The notes beneath the pieces are model-generated. The model was not told where the DNA came from. It searched no databases and saw nothing but the letters and a program-made list of their open reading frames with translations. From NCBI GenBank assembly GCA_017409785.1, contig JAFQSD010000001.1, forward strand, positions 186,001 to 250,000: a stretch of DNA of 64,000 bases. The letters are read 5' to 3'. Numbering within the stretch: the stretch's first letter is position 1; every line of letters starts with the position of its first letter. This document shows, one piece after another, positions 16,774 to 27,903 of the stretch. This DNA is from Bacilli bacterium. GTDB lineage: Bacteria > Bacillota_I > Bacilli_A > RF39 > UBA660. A program made the translations under genes and the position numbers.

Positions 16774-16782
16774 ATTGTATCA
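16774..16782 (-). promoter_or_regulatory. Extended -10 promoter of the zinc-ribbon/TPM pair
   Basis: TGA-TACAAT reads on the reverse strand a few bases before the GGTGGTGAT ribosome site. A -35 is not clear. Confidence 0.45.
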
Positions 16783-16828
16783 AATTAACTGAAACTATTA
16801 AATAACAAGAATAAAACAATAGCATCAA

Positions 16829-16857
16829 TTGACAAACAAGTGTTCGCATTGTATAAT
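16829..16857 (+). promoter_or_regulatory. Consensus promoter of ruvAB
   Basis: TTGACA (16829-16834) and TATAAT (16852-16857), spacer 17 bases. The spacer contains a LexA-like box. Confidence 0.85.
16833..16846 (+). promoter_or_regulatory. Candidate LexA (SOS) operator
   Basis: CAAACAAGTGTTCG differs from the Gram-positive LexA consensus CGAAC-RNRY-GTTCG at one position. It sits between the -35 and -10 of the ruvAB promoter, where a bound repressor would block RNA polymerase. ruvAB is SOS-controlled in Bacillus. Confidence 0.65.
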
Positions 16858-16867
16858 TAATTATAGT

Positions 16868-16896
16868 TTGAAAGTAAATAATAATTAGTTTATAAT
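16868..16896 (+). promoter_or_regulatory. Possible second promoter of ruvAB
   Basis: TTGAAA (16868-16873), a 17-base spacer and TATAAT (16891-16896). It would start transcription almost at the GGAGTGAT ribosome site, leaving a very short leader, so it is less certain than the upstream promoter. Confidence 0.4.
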
Positions 16897-16915
16897 GAAT
16901 ATGGAGTGATAATAA

Positions 16916-17479
16916 ATGTATGACTATATAAAAGGTACAATAACATGTTTAAAAAATAATGCTATTGTTTTAGATAATAATGGAGTGGGATATTTAATCT
17001 ATGTATCAAATCCTTACTCATTTGAAGTAGGAAAAGAATATAAAGTATTTATATATCAAAAGATTGCAGAAGATGAAAATGCTTTATATGGATTTAAAAC
17101 AGCAGAAGAAAAAGATCTTTTCTTAAAATTAATTAGTGTAAAAGGACTAGGATGTAAGATGGCTCTACCAATCTTAGCAGTTGGTTCAATAAATGGAATC
17201 ATGGATGCTATTGAAAGAGAAAATGTTTTATATCTTAAGAAATTTCCTAAAATAGGTGATAAATTAGCTAAACAAATTGTTTTAGATTTAAAGGGAAAAT
17301 TAGAATTTATTGGTGTTGGAATTTCTGATGATGAAGTAACAACTGAAAATGAACTAAAAGAAGTATTAATTGGGTTAGGATACAAAGAAAAAGAACTTAA
17401 ACCAGTGCTAGCTAAAGTAAATACTTCACTATCAATAGAAGAACAAGTAAAAGATGCATTAAAATTATTATTAAGATAA
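16916..17479 (+). CDS. ruvA: Holliday junction branch migration protein RuvA
   Basis: RuvA binds four-way DNA junctions and loads the RuvB motor. The 187-residue protein has the OB-fold N-terminus (MYDYIKGTI), helix-hairpin-helix segments (VKGLGCKMA and [13 protein letters not shown]) and the C-terminal domain III helices that contact RuvB. A GGAGTGAT site precedes the ATG. ruvB follows after 16 bases. SOS control is suggested by the LexA-like box in the promoter. Confidence 0.96.
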   Translation: MYDYIKGTITCLKNNAIVLDNNGVGYLIYVSNPYSFEVGKEYKVFIYQKIAEDENALYGFKTAEEKDLFLKLISVKGLGCKMALPILAVGSINGIMDAIERENVLYLKKFPKIGDKLAKQIVLDLKGKLEFIGVGISDDEVTTENELKEVLIGLGYKEKELKPVLAKVNTSLSIEEQVKDALKLLLR

Positions 17480-17495
17480 GCAGGGAGGTTTCATT

Positions 17496-18494
17496 ATGAA
17501 TGATGAAAGCGTAATAACAACATACAATTTATTAGATGATAATACAATTGATAATACAATTAGACCAGAGACAATAGAGGAATATGTTGGACAAACTGAT
17601 GTAAAGGAGAATATTAAAGTCTTTGTTGAAGCAGCAAAAATGCGTAATGAACCTTTAGATCACGTTTTATTATATGGGCCTCCGGGGCTTGGAAAGACAA
17701 CTTTAGCTTTTATCATTGCTAATGAACTAGGTACTCACATTAAAACTGCTAGTGGACCAAGTATTGAAAAAAGTGGTGACTTAGCAGCAATACTATCTTC
17801 ATTAGAACCTGGTGATGTATTATTTATTGATGAAATTCATCGTATGCCAAGATATATTGAAGAAATTCTTTATCCAGCAATGGAAGACTTTTCATTAGAT
17901 ATAATTGTTGGAAGCGAAGGAAATAGTAGAAATATAAAAATTGATTTACCGCCATTTACCTTAGTAGGAGCAACAACTAGAGCAGGAGACTTATCTTCAC
18001 CATTAAGAGATCGTTTTGGAATAACTTCTAAATTACAATTTTATACAGTAGAAGAATTAAGAGATATTATTAAAAGAACAGCTAGAGTTTTAGACGTAGA
18101 AATAGACGAAGATGCAGCGATTGAACTTGCCAAACGTAGTCGTGGAACACCAAGAATTGCTAATCGTTTATTTAAACGTGTTAGGGACTTTGCACAAGTA
18201 AAAGGAAATGGTATAATAGACATCGCTATTACTGAAGAGGCCCTAGACAGATTAAAAGTTGATAGTATCGGTCTAGATAATACTGACCATGATTTATTAT
18301 TGGCAATTATAAATAAATTTAATGGTGGACCAGTCGGAGTAGAAGCAATAGCTTCATCAATTGGTGAAGAAGTAACAACTATCGAGGATGTATATGAACC
18401 ATATTTATTACAAATGGGGCTATTAAAAAGAACATCTCGTGGTCGTATAGTTACAGATAAAGCATATGAGGTATTAGGTATACCAAAGAATTAA
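17496..18494 (+). CDS. ruvB: Holliday junction DNA helicase RuvB
   Basis: RuvB is the AAA+ motor that drives branch migration with RuvA. The 332-residue protein has Walker [10 protein letters not shown] (about 61-69), Walker B with DEIH (about 112-115), the [18 protein letters not shown] sensor/arginine-finger region, and the C-terminal winged helix. An AGGGAGGTTT ribosome site precedes the ATG. The operon continues with an unknown gene and queA, the latter a common neighbour of ruvB in Firmicutes. Confidence 0.97.
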   Translation: MNDESVITTYNLLDDNTIDNTIRPETIEEYVGQTDVKENIKVFVEAAKMRNEPLDHVLLYGPPGLGKTTLAFIIANELGTHIKTASGPSIEKSGDLAAILSSLEPGDVLFIDEIHRMPRYIEEILYPAMEDFSLDIIVGSEGNSRNIKIDLPPFTLVGATTRAGDLSSPLRDRFGITSKLQFYTVEELRDIIKRTARVLDVEIDEDAAIELAKRSRGTPRIANRLFKRVRDFAQVKGNGIIDIAITEEALDRLKVDSIGLDNTDHDLLLAIINKFNGGPVGVEAIASSIGEEVTTIEDVYEPYLLQMGLLKRTSRGRIVTDKAYEVLGIPKN

Positions 18495-18509
18495 AAAGGG
18501 TGATGTAAA

Positions 18510-19102
18510 ATGGCAAGGACCACATCAAAAGTTTTTGGTGAAGCAGAAACATATGAAGATTTAAAAGGAATTGTATTTCAAACATTATTAGATAATAATC
18601 ATTGTTATATGAATGAAACTGCATTGCAAACAGCACTTTCTAGTTTACAAATGGCTTCTGAAAGTCAACAGAAGCAAGTACTAAGATATGCTAGACATAT
18701 TGATCGAAAACTTAGTACACCTGGAGCTGCTAGAGGAAATGCATATCATAAGATTCCCGCTTTTTTAGCAGGAAGTATTTATCTAATAAATTATCCCGAA
18801 ACAGTAAAAGGCTTAACATTAGATGAGTTAACTTTACTATCGAGATATGCAACTTTTGAACCACCAGAGTTATTTGAACCAACAGCAATCTTTTTTGGAC
18901 AAGAATTGCTAGGAGCCATAACTGCTAAACATTTTGATTATATGTTCCAATGGACATTCCTAGACTATGCTGAAAGTAAACTTCAACAAGGTGAAACAAA
19001 AGAAGATGTTGCTGCATATATCAGAGATGTACCTATAGAACAACTAAAAGAAGAAGCTTTTGAGTACGAAAGAAAATCATTACAGGAAGTAGGAATGTAT
19101 TT

Positions 19103-19106
<4 letters not shown>
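18510..19106 (+). CDS. Hypothetical protein, 198 aa, between ruvB and queA
   Basis: Not recognised. It looks soluble and mostly helical, with no signal peptide, membrane helix or clear catalytic motif. Glutamine and glutamate are common ([17 protein letters not shown]). It is 15 bases after ruvB and its stop overlaps the queA start by 4 bases (ATGA), so it is firmly within this operon. A ribosome site AAAGGGTGAT precedes the ATG. Confidence 0.75.
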
Positions 19107-21354
<2,248 letters not shown>

Positions 21355-21356
<2 letters not shown>

Positions 21357-21633
21357 AAATATAAAAAATTGGTTTATTAACATTAGAGTTAATATTTTCT
21401 ATTGCCAAATTTGGCTTACTATCATTAGATGAATTACTAATAACATCAGCAATTTTAAACATAGTTTTTGCGTTACTAATAATAGGTTTAACTTGATAAA
21501 TAATAGGGATTGCCTGATTAATAATTCCTAATGTTTTTTGTGTACCATCTAATATACCACTCCAGTTAATACCTTTAGCCAAACTAGCTCCTTTACTAAA
21601 AAGACTAGGCCTGCCCATTTGATTTGGAAACAT
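21355..21633 (-). CDS. yqfQ: YqfQ/VrrA-like small protein
   Basis: The 92-residue protein starts MFPNQMGRPSLFSKG and has INWSGILDGTQKTLGIINQAIPIIYQVKP, the conserved core of the Bacillus YqfQ (VrrA-like) family. Function in that family is unknown; the Gly-rich start and amphipathic core suggest membrane or envelope association. GAGGTGGATT precedes the ATG. It converges on tgt. Confidence 0.75.
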
Positions 21634-21707
21634 AATCCACCTCTAATATAAATATATGTAAAAAAAACAAAAAAGTTAATTTAAACATTTCCAAAAAAAA
21701 AATACTA

Positions 21708-21716
21708 TGATACAAT
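21708..21716 (+). promoter_or_regulatory. Extended -10 promoter of the pilC-pilD pair
   Basis: TGA-TACAAT (TACAAT at 21711-21716) lies 30 bases before the start codon and just upstream of AAGAGGAGG. Confidence 0.55.
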
Positions 21717-21746
21717 TAAATAGAATAATAAGAGGAGGCTAGACAT

Positions 21747-23285
21747 ATGAAGTTTATCTTAATGCCCTTTATAGCAATATACCATGTTGTTAGTACAGTA
21801 ATGTCTGCTCCTGGTATCTTGTTTCAAAAACTAGAAGATAAAGCATTTGAAGCCAAAGATAAAAAACAAAAAGAAAAAGAACAAAAAGAATTAGAAGCTC
21901 TAACTGCAGCCCAACAAAAAAGAATGGAAGAAGCTGCTAATATTGCAGCACCTGTTGCTGTTGTAACTCAATCAACAGCAGCCGCTCAACAAGCAGAAAC
22001 TGCAGAAACTGCTGAAGGAGAAGCCAAACTGAGCGATATGTCTTCAGAGGCTGAGTCAAACGAGAAAAAAGATCGACCAATGAAATCCTTTAGATATGTA
22101 GTTCTAAATTCATTTGGTAAAAAAGAATCAGGTACATTTGATGCCGAAGAAGAAAATGATGTAAGAGCCTTCTTACTTTCACAAGAATATGAAATATTAG
22201 AAGTAAAAGAACGTAGTAAATATGATATAGATATTAATATTGGTAATAAGATTGGAGCAGAAGACTTAGCTTTCTCTCTAACGCAATTATCAACATATAT
22301 CAAATCTGGTATTCCTTTAGTAGATGGAGTTAAAATTCTTGCTAAACAAACAAGAAAGCCTGCACTAAAGAAAAGTTTCAATCAATTAGTATATGAATTG
22401 CTACGAGGAGAAAGTTTCTCAAATGCAATGATGGCTCAAGGTGAAACGTATCCAAAACTATTAATAAACATGGTTAAAACAGCAGAAATGACTGGAGACC
22501 TACCAACAATTCTAGATGATATGTCAGAGTACTATACATCAATGGAACGTACAAGAAAACAAATGAAGTCAGCTTTAACATATCCAATAGTTGTCTTAGT
22601 AATTGCTTTTGCAGTATTAATATTCATGTTAGTATTCTTAGTACCGCAATTCTCTGGAATGTACGCAGGATATGATGCTACAATGCCAGCACTTACACTA
22701 GCAATCCTAGACATAAGTGACTTTATCCAGAATAACTGGATAGTCCTAGTAGTCTGTATTGCAGCAGTAATTATAATATTTATGTATCTGTATAAACATG
22801 TTATTACATTTAAAACAACCGTCCAAACAATTCTGATGCATATCCCAGTAGTTAAAGATATCATGATTTACAATGAAATTGCTAACTTCACAAAAACATT
22901 TGCATCATTAATTAACCACGGTGTATTCATTACAGATAGTATGGAAATCCTATCAAAGATTACAGATAATGAAATTTATAAAAGAATTATTAATAAAACT
23001 CTTGTTAACTTAGGTAAAGGAGATACAATCTCTATGGCCTTCAAAGGAGAATGGGCCATACCAATCGTAGCATACGAAATGTTAGTTACAGGAGAAACAA
23101 CAGGTCAGTTAGGAACAATGATGGAAAAGGTTGCAGACCATTTCCAAAACTTACATAAAGGTGTAATTGACCAAATGAAAAGTTTAGTAGAACCAATACT
23201 TATCTGTTTCTTAGCAGTAGTAGTTGGAGTAATCTTAATATCTATTATTCAACCAATGTTTGGTATCTACTCAGCAATCCAATAA
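21747..23285 (+). CDS. pilC: Type IV pilus/type II secretion inner-membrane platform protein (PilC/GspF family)
   Basis: GspF/PilC proteins form the membrane platform that couples the assembly ATPase to the growing pilus. The 512-residue protein has two repeated helical domains (FSLTQLSTYIKSGIPLVDGVKIL and FTKTFASLINHGVFITDSMEIL) with the family's TGDLPTILDDMSEYY and TGETTGQLGTMMEKVADHF segments, and three membrane helices (about 275-300, 325-352, 480-508). Unusual is a roughly 110-residue N-terminal extension with an amphipathic start and a Lys/Glu then Ala/Glu-rich stretch. The prepilin peptidase gene follows. The PilB ATPase is not in the window. Confidence 0.9.
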   Translation: MKFILMPFIAIYHVVSTVMSAPGILFQKLEDKAFEAKDKKQKEKEQKELEALTAAQQKRMEEAANIAAPVAVVTQSTAAAQQAETAETAEGEAKLSDMSSEAESNEKKDRPMKSFRYVVLNSFGKKESGTFDAEEENDVRAFLLSQEYEILEVKERSKYDIDINIGNKIGAEDLAFSLTQLSTYIKSGIPLVDGVKILAKQTRKPALKKSFNQLVYELLRGESFSNAMMAQGETYPKLLINMVKTAEMTGDLPTILDDMSEYYTSMERTRKQMKSALTYPIVVLVIAFAVLIFMLVFLVPQFSGMYAGYDATMPALTLAILDISDFIQNNWIVLVVCIAAVIIIFMYLYKHVITFKTTVQTILMHIPVVKDIMIYNEIANFTKTFASLINHGVFITDSMEILSKITDNEIYKRIINKTLVNLGKGDTISMAFKGEWAIPIVAYEMLVTGETTGQLGTMMEKVADHFQNLHKGVIDQMKSLVEPILICFLAVVVGVILISIIQPMFGIYSAIQ

Positions 23286-23310
23286 AAAAAGAAAAATAAG
23301 GAGGATAATT

Positions 23311-24078
23311 ATGAATATATTATATTTAATTATCTTTTTTATTTTCGGAACACTAATGGGGTCATTCTTAACAGTTATTGGTCTACGTCTTCCGAAAAAA
23401 GAAAATTTTACAACAACTCATTCCCACTGCGATAACTGTGGTCATGTTCTTACATTGATGGATATGGTCCCAATTATCTCATATCTTCTTCAACGAGGAA
23501 GATGTAGATATTGTGGTAAGAAAATAGACATTTTATCAACTTACGTAGAATTATTTACTGGTGCGTTATTCGCAGTTGCATACTATGCCTTTGGCTTTTC
23601 CTATGAATTATTAATTGCCTTAGGAATAGTTTCACTATTAATGATTGTTGTTGTAAGTGACATAACATATTTAATAATACCAGATGAAGTATTAGGATTT
23701 TTCTCAATATATTTCATCATTATCCAAATTCTAAACTTAGGTCTTTTAGGAGCAGGTAAACAATTATTGTCAGGATTATTCTTATTCGGAATAATGTATC
23801 TAATAATGGTAATTGGCAACAAAACTCTAAAAAAAGAAAGCCTAGGTGGAGGAGACATAAAAATGATGTTTGTCTTTGGATTAGTACTAGATCCACTTTT
23901 AGGAACATTAGCTATCTTTATAGGAAGTTTAATTGCCTTACCAACATCATTAATTTTATTAAAGAAACAAAGTGAAAGAGTTATACCATTTGGGCCATTC
24001 CTATTATTAGCTCTTACATTTATCTATTATGCTCAAATTACAACCCCAATGATTTTAGAATTTCTAAAAGTATCATAA
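23311..24078 (+). CDS. pilD: Prepilin peptidase (type 4 prepilin-processing, GspO/PilD family)
   Basis: This membrane aspartic protease removes the short leader of prepilins before the hydrophobic helix. The 255-residue protein has about eight membrane helices, the two catalytic aspartates Asp117 (SDITYLIIPD) and Asp182 in GGGD, and the zinc-binding CDNC...CRYC loop of the N-terminal methyltransferase-associated region. I chose the ATG at 23311 because AAGGAGGAT lies just upstream; the frame extends earlier only into pilC. It shares a transcript with pilC. A likely substrate is the prepilin-like protein at 54345-55940. Confidence 0.93.
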   Translation: MNILYLIIFFIFGTLMGSFLTVIGLRLPKKENFTTTHSHCDNCGHVLTLMDMVPIISYLLQRGRCRYCGKKIDILSTYVELFTGALFAVAYYAFGFSYELLIALGIVSLLMIVVVSDITYLIIPDEVLGFFSIYFIIIQILNLGLLGAGKQLLSGLFLFGIMYLIMVIGNKTLKKESLGGGDIKMMFVFGLVLDPLLGTLAIFIGSLIALPTSLILLKKQSERVIPFGPFLLLALTFIYYAQITTPMILEFLKVS

Positions 24079-24100
24079 AGAAGCAAGCGCTTCTTTTTTT
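24077..24100 (+). terminator. Terminator of pilC-pilD
   Basis: AAAGAAGC (24077-24084) pairs with GCTTCTTT (24089-24096) around AAGC, then T residues. Confidence 0.85.
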
Positions 24101-24110
24101 ATTTATATTA

Positions 24111-24119
24111 TGTTATAAT
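24111..24119 (+). promoter_or_regulatory. Extended -10 promoter of the HEPN-like gene
   Basis: TGT-TATAAT (TATAAT at 24114-24119). The -35 position falls in the preceding terminator's T tract. Confidence 0.6.
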
Positions 24120-24144
24120 AACAGCATTTCAGGAGGTGAGTTAA

Positions 24145-25827
24145 ATGAGTTATAATTATGGACGTTTTTATTCCGTAGATTTTGCAATTGAACTATATAT
24201 GGAATTAATAAAATTATTTAAAATCAAAAGACCAGGAATAAATGTTCAAGATGAACTTTTATTACCAAACCATCCTATAGTCTTTTCTAGAGTTTTAGCA
24301 GCAGCATATTCTTCTTATATAGCAAGAACTAATGAACTTATTCTAGATTTAGATGAAACATCATCCCGTGAAGAAATCGAAAGAATTGTTGATGAAGTAA
24401 TGACTGAATCTAGAATATTAGAAAAAATAAAACCAAAACAACCATTAACTAACAATGAATTAAAACAACAAATTAAAAATGCCCTAGCACATGCTGAATA
24501 TACAATTGGTCATGAAGAAGAAGGACCAGTTTATTTAGAAATTTCATCTCCAAAAATAGAAGGAAAAATAAATATAGCTGACTTGTCTCATCTAGTTCAA
24601 GCATATACTCACATATATACATTGTTAACTCTTCAAAAAATAACATACGAAGTAAATGAATTTTTTAATTTCGATATTAATAATAAAAACTTACTTAAAA
24701 AAGCCATTTCAAGTATTACAAGAGGAACATATGACTTTCCTAATGCTCTTCCATCAGAAGTAACAGCCTTTGGCTTTGAAACAGAAAATGCAGCCTCTTT
24801 AACAACAGAAGAACAAGAGTTTATTTATAATTATATAATGTATATAGGACTTCAAAATTGGGTTAGTCTTGAACCAGATGATCGAATGAGACTATTTGTT
24901 CATGTGGCAAAGCCACAACTTGAAAAACATTTATCGCCATTTGTAACAGGAAGTGATATAGCATCAACTATTGATTATCTTCTTCATCATGGCAACGGCC
25001 ATACCACTCAAGAAGAATATTCTATGTTAGTTTATAAATTTCCCGTAATGTATATTAATTCAATAATCGAATTAGGATTTCTATGTTTAAATCATATAAA
25101 AGAAGCCCAAGCCAAAGAAGAGTTACCGAATTTTGATTATCACAATATTTCATTACAAGGAATAGTATATGAACCAAAATCCTGTGTTAGAATTGTACCA
25201 AAAGAAGAACAAATAACAAAATATAACAATCAATTAGAATCTTTAAGAAAAGGTGCTACAAGAGAAAGAGATGCCTTACAAAGAAAACATCAAGATACTT
25301 TATCTTTACAATCTAATCAAAATATTCCAGCTACAAAAAGAAAAGAACTTTTAGAAAGAAAAAAACAAGAAATTGCAGAAACATCACAAAGACTAAATCA
25401 ATTAACTTCTAGAATATATGATTATGAAGATAAGTTAGAATTTTGTGAAGACTATGTTGAGACAAATGATTTCTTTAAACACTTAAGGAATTCTATTTCA
25501 CATGGTTTTTACACTGTAAATTATACTAAGGCTTTAAAAGAAAAAGACTTAGGAAAAACCATATTTCATTTTGAAGATTGGGATATTTCTAAAGAAGATA
25601 GAACTAAAAGACAAAAAGTCTTCTCTTGTGATATTACCGCTGATCGCTTAATGAGAATATTTGAAGAATTAAAAAATAGATTGCTGGTCTCAGCCAATAC
25701 TATAGATCAACAACAAGATAAAAGAATTATCTTAAGAGACAACTATCATGCAGCATCACCGGAAAAACTAAACGAGTATTGCAAAAAACTCCGAGATAGG
25801 GGAGCAACAGTCATAAAACCATCATAA
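24145..25827 (+). CDS. Large protein with two HEPN-like motifs
   Basis: A 560-residue soluble protein. Two segments follow the HEPN pattern R-N-xxx-H followed by an alternating beta-like stretch. The first is IKNALAHAEY (Lys111-His116, Lys replacing Arg) leading to YLEIS...EGKINIADLSHLV. The second is LRNSISHG (Arg448-His453) leading to IFHFEDWDI...FSCDITADRLM. A coiled-coil rich in Arg/Lys/Gln separates them (about 365-435). HEPN proteins are usually RNases or RNase-like binders in toxin and defence systems, but a housekeeping role cannot be excluded. It has its own extended -10 promoter, a perfect AGGAGGTGA ribosome site and its own terminator. Assignment is by motif only. Confidence 0.55.
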   Translation: MSYNYGRFYSVDFAIELYMELIKLFKIKRPGINVQDELLLPNHPIVFSRVLAAAYSSYIARTNELILDLDETSSREEIERIVDEVMTESRILEKIKPKQPLTNNELKQQIKNALAHAEYTIGHEEEGPVYLEISSPKIEGKINIADLSHLVQAYTHIYTLLTLQKITYEVNEFFNFDINNKNLLKKAISSITRGTYDFPNALPSEVTAFGFETENAASLTTEEQEFIYNYIMYIGLQNWVSLEPDDRMRLFVHVAKPQLEKHLSPFVTGSDIASTIDYLLHHGNGHTTQEEYSMLVYKFPVMYINSIIELGFLCLNHIKEAQAKEELPNFDYHNISLQGIVYEPKSCVRIVPKEEQITKYNNQLESLRKGATRERDALQRKHQDTLSLQSNQNIPATKRKELLERKKQEIAETSQRLNQLTSRIYDYEDKLEFCEDYVETNDFFKHLRNSISHGFYTVNYTKALKEKDLGKTIFHFEDWDISKEDRTKRQKVFSCDITADRLMRIFEELKNRLLVSANTIDQQQDKRIILRDNYHAASPEKLNEYCKKLRDRGATVIKPS

Positions 25828-25856
25828 AAAGAAAGTATATTCTTTCTTTTTTTTTC
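25826..25856 (+). terminator. Terminator of the HEPN-like gene
   Basis: AAAAAGAAAG pairs with CTTTCTTTT around TATATT, followed by a long T tract. Confidence 0.85.
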
Positions 25857-25891
25857 TATTTATTGTACTATATAAGCAGGTGGTGATTATA

Positions 25892-27211
25892 ATGAAAAAT
25901 ATCTCTATTTTACCTGCGGATACATATACAGTAATTAATAAAACTGTTATAAATGACTCAGATCGTAAAATTGTTTCTATGTTATACCAACCAATTATTG
26001 GTTTTACCGCAGTATCATTATATTTCACTTTATTAGATGATTTAGATAAATCATCATTAATGAGTGAAGATCAAACTCATCATCATTTAATGGCTACAAT
26101 GCAATTAAAATTAGAAGATATAATCATTGCTAGAGAAAAACTAGAAGGAGTTGGCCTAATTAAAACATATATTAAAAAAGGTTCTATTAATAATTATGTT
26201 TATTTAGTGTTTTCTCCAATCTCAGCCAATGAATTTTTTAATCACCCAATACTAAATATAGTTTTATATAATAATCTAGGAAAAAAAGAATATGAGAAAT
26301 TATTAAACTATTATAAAATCCCTCGTATAAATCTAAAAGATTACGAAGAAATCACATGTAGTTTTGATGATGTCTTTACTTCGGTAAAAGGAAATATCTT
26401 AGAAATGACAGAAGACGTCACAAAACGTGATTCTAATAATATTGAAATAAATAAAGGAATTGACTTTAACTTATTAATCTCATCAATTCCTGACAATAAT
26501 TTAACTGAAAAAACATTTAATAAAGAAACAAAGGAATTAATAAATGCCCTAAGTTTTACATATAATCTATCAACATTAGATATGCAAAACTTAGTGAGAA
26601 ATTCCTTAAATGAAAAAGGTTTAATTGATAAAACATTATTACGTAAAAGTTGTCGTGATTATTATCAATTTGATAATAATGGTAACTTACCAACCTTAAT
26701 TTATAATAAACAACCTGACTATTTAAAGAAGCCAACAGGTGATACTTCTAAATGGGCTAGAATGGTATATGCTTTTGAAAATTTAAACCCATACCAATTC
26801 TTAAAAGCTAAATATAAAGGAGCAGAACCAACTGATAGAGATAAACGATTAATTGAAAATCTGTTAGTAGATCAAAAATTAAATCCAGGTGTTGTAAATG
26901 TCTTAATTGCTTATGTCTTAAAGATCAATAATGAACAATTAAAGAAAAGTTATGTAGAAACAATTGCCGGTCAATGGAAACGTTTAAATATTGAAACTGT
27001 AGAAGAAGCCATGCGTATAACTGAAAAAGAACATAAAAAGATTAAGAAAAAACTTGCCGAGACTTCAACTAAAACACCAACAACAAAAAAACTAAAGCAA
27101 ACATCCGATATTCCTGCTTGGTTTGATAAAGAAAAAGAAACAGTAGAGCCAACTGAAACAGATCGTGAAGCCTTTGACGAATTAGACAAAATTCTCCAAG
27201 AACTTGTCTAA
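25892..27211 (+). CDS. dnaB: Replication initiation and membrane attachment protein DnaB (Bacillus type)
   Basis: In Bacillus, DnaB (not the E. coli helicase of that name) acts with DnaD and DnaI to load the helicase at origins. The 439-residue protein has an N-terminal winged-helix-like region (MLYQPIIGFTAVSLYFTL) and a C-terminal DnaD-like segment (LIENLLVDQKLNPGVVNVLIAYVL). The tail is Lys/Thr rich with the typical late IPAWFDKE motif. The ATG at 25892 follows GGTGGTGAT. dnaI, its usual partner downstream, is not adjacent. Confidence 0.88.
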   Translation: MKNISILPADTYTVINKTVINDSDRKIVSMLYQPIIGFTAVSLYFTLLDDLDKSSLMSEDQTHHHLMATMQLKLEDIIIAREKLEGVGLIKTYIKKGSINNYVYLVFSPISANEFFNHPILNIVLYNNLGKKEYEKLLNYYKIPRINLKDYEEITCSFDDVFTSVKGNILEMTEDVTKRDSNNIEINKGIDFNLLISSIPDNNLTEKTFNKETKELINALSFTYNLSTLDMQNLVRNSLNEKGLIDKTLLRKSCRDYYQFDNNGNLPTLIYNKQPDYLKKPTGDTSKWARMVYAFENLNPYQFLKAKYKGAEPTDRDKRLIENLLVDQKLNPGVVNVLIAYVLKINNEQLKKSYVETIAGQWKRLNIETVEEAMRITEKEHKKIKKKLAETSTKTPTTKKLKQTSDIPAWFDKEKETVEPTETDREAFDELDKILQELV

Positions 27212-27276
27212 AAAATACATTTATGATATACTAAGCCTTGCTTGCTGTAAACAAGAATTAAATACTTTACAAACTC

Positions 27277-27306
27277 TTGAAATAAAATCAAATTTTGTGT
27301 TATTAT
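27277..27306 (+). promoter_or_regulatory. Promoter of the HD-domain gene
   Basis: TTGAAA (27277-27282), an 18-base spacer and TGT-TATTAT (TATTAT at 27301-27306), an extended -10. Confidence 0.6.
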
Positions 27307-27353
27307 TATAAAGTAGAAAATAACATATAATAACCAAGCAAAGGAAGTAAAAG

Positions 27354-27854
27354 ATGAATAAATATAAAGATAGTGAGTTTCGTAGAATTATCAAACCACT
27401 TTTAGATAACTGTCCATTCGAAGAAACTAAGAGTGAGAAACATCATGGTATCACTAGATATGATCATTCTATGAGAGTAGCATACTTTTCCTATAAAGTA
27501 ACAAAAATGTTAGGATTAGATTATAAAGAAACAACAGAAGCGGCATTACTACATGATTTCTTTACTGATGAAGTAAAAGAAAAAAATGGTATCGCAAGAT
27601 TAAGACAACATCCTCGATGTGCCGTAGAAAATGCTAAAAAATATTTTGAATTAAGTGAAAAACAAGAAGATATAATTGTAACTCATATGTTCCCAGTAAC
27701 ATTTACTCCACCAAAATATTTAGAAAGCTGGATAGTTGATTTAGTAGATGATGTAGCGTCAATCTATGAACGTGGAACAACAATGACAAAAGAAATTAAG
27801 ACAGCTGCAACATTCTTATTTGTATTTTTAATTAACTATATCAAGATGCATTAA
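27354..27854 (+). CDS. HD-domain phosphohydrolase
   Basis: A 166-residue soluble protein with the HD-superfamily metal ligands in order: His38 (RYDHSMRVA), His67-Asp68 (ALLHDFF) and a later HPRCAVENA segment with VDLVDDVA. Such proteins hydrolyse nucleotides or phosphate esters with divalent metals; the substrate is not apparent. It lies upstream of the pyrophosphatase gene but a terminator-like hairpin separates them. Confidence 0.85.
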   Translation: MNKYKDSEFRRIIKPLLDNCPFEETKSEKHHGITRYDHSMRVAYFSYKVTKMLGLDYKETTEAALLHDFFTDEVKEKNGIARLRQHPRCAVENAKKYFELSEKQEDIIVTHMFPVTFTPPKYLESWIVDLVDDVASIYERGTTMTKEIKTAATFLFVFLINYIKMH

Positions 27855-27881
27855 AAGGAGCAAATATATTGCTTCTTTTTT
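27853..27881 (+). terminator. Terminator after the HD-domain gene
   Basis: AAAAGGAGCAA (27853-27863) pairs with TTGCTTCTTTT (27869-27879), one G-U pair, followed by a few T residues. It overlaps the stop codon. Confidence 0.65.
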
Positions 27882-27903
27882 AAAATAATGAAAGGATGAT
27901 AAT

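Noticed and set aside
27212..27353. Hairpin CTTG...CAAG in the gap after dnaB as a terminator
   Set aside because: The stem is only four bases with no T tract; the gap otherwise holds a promoter for the HD gene.
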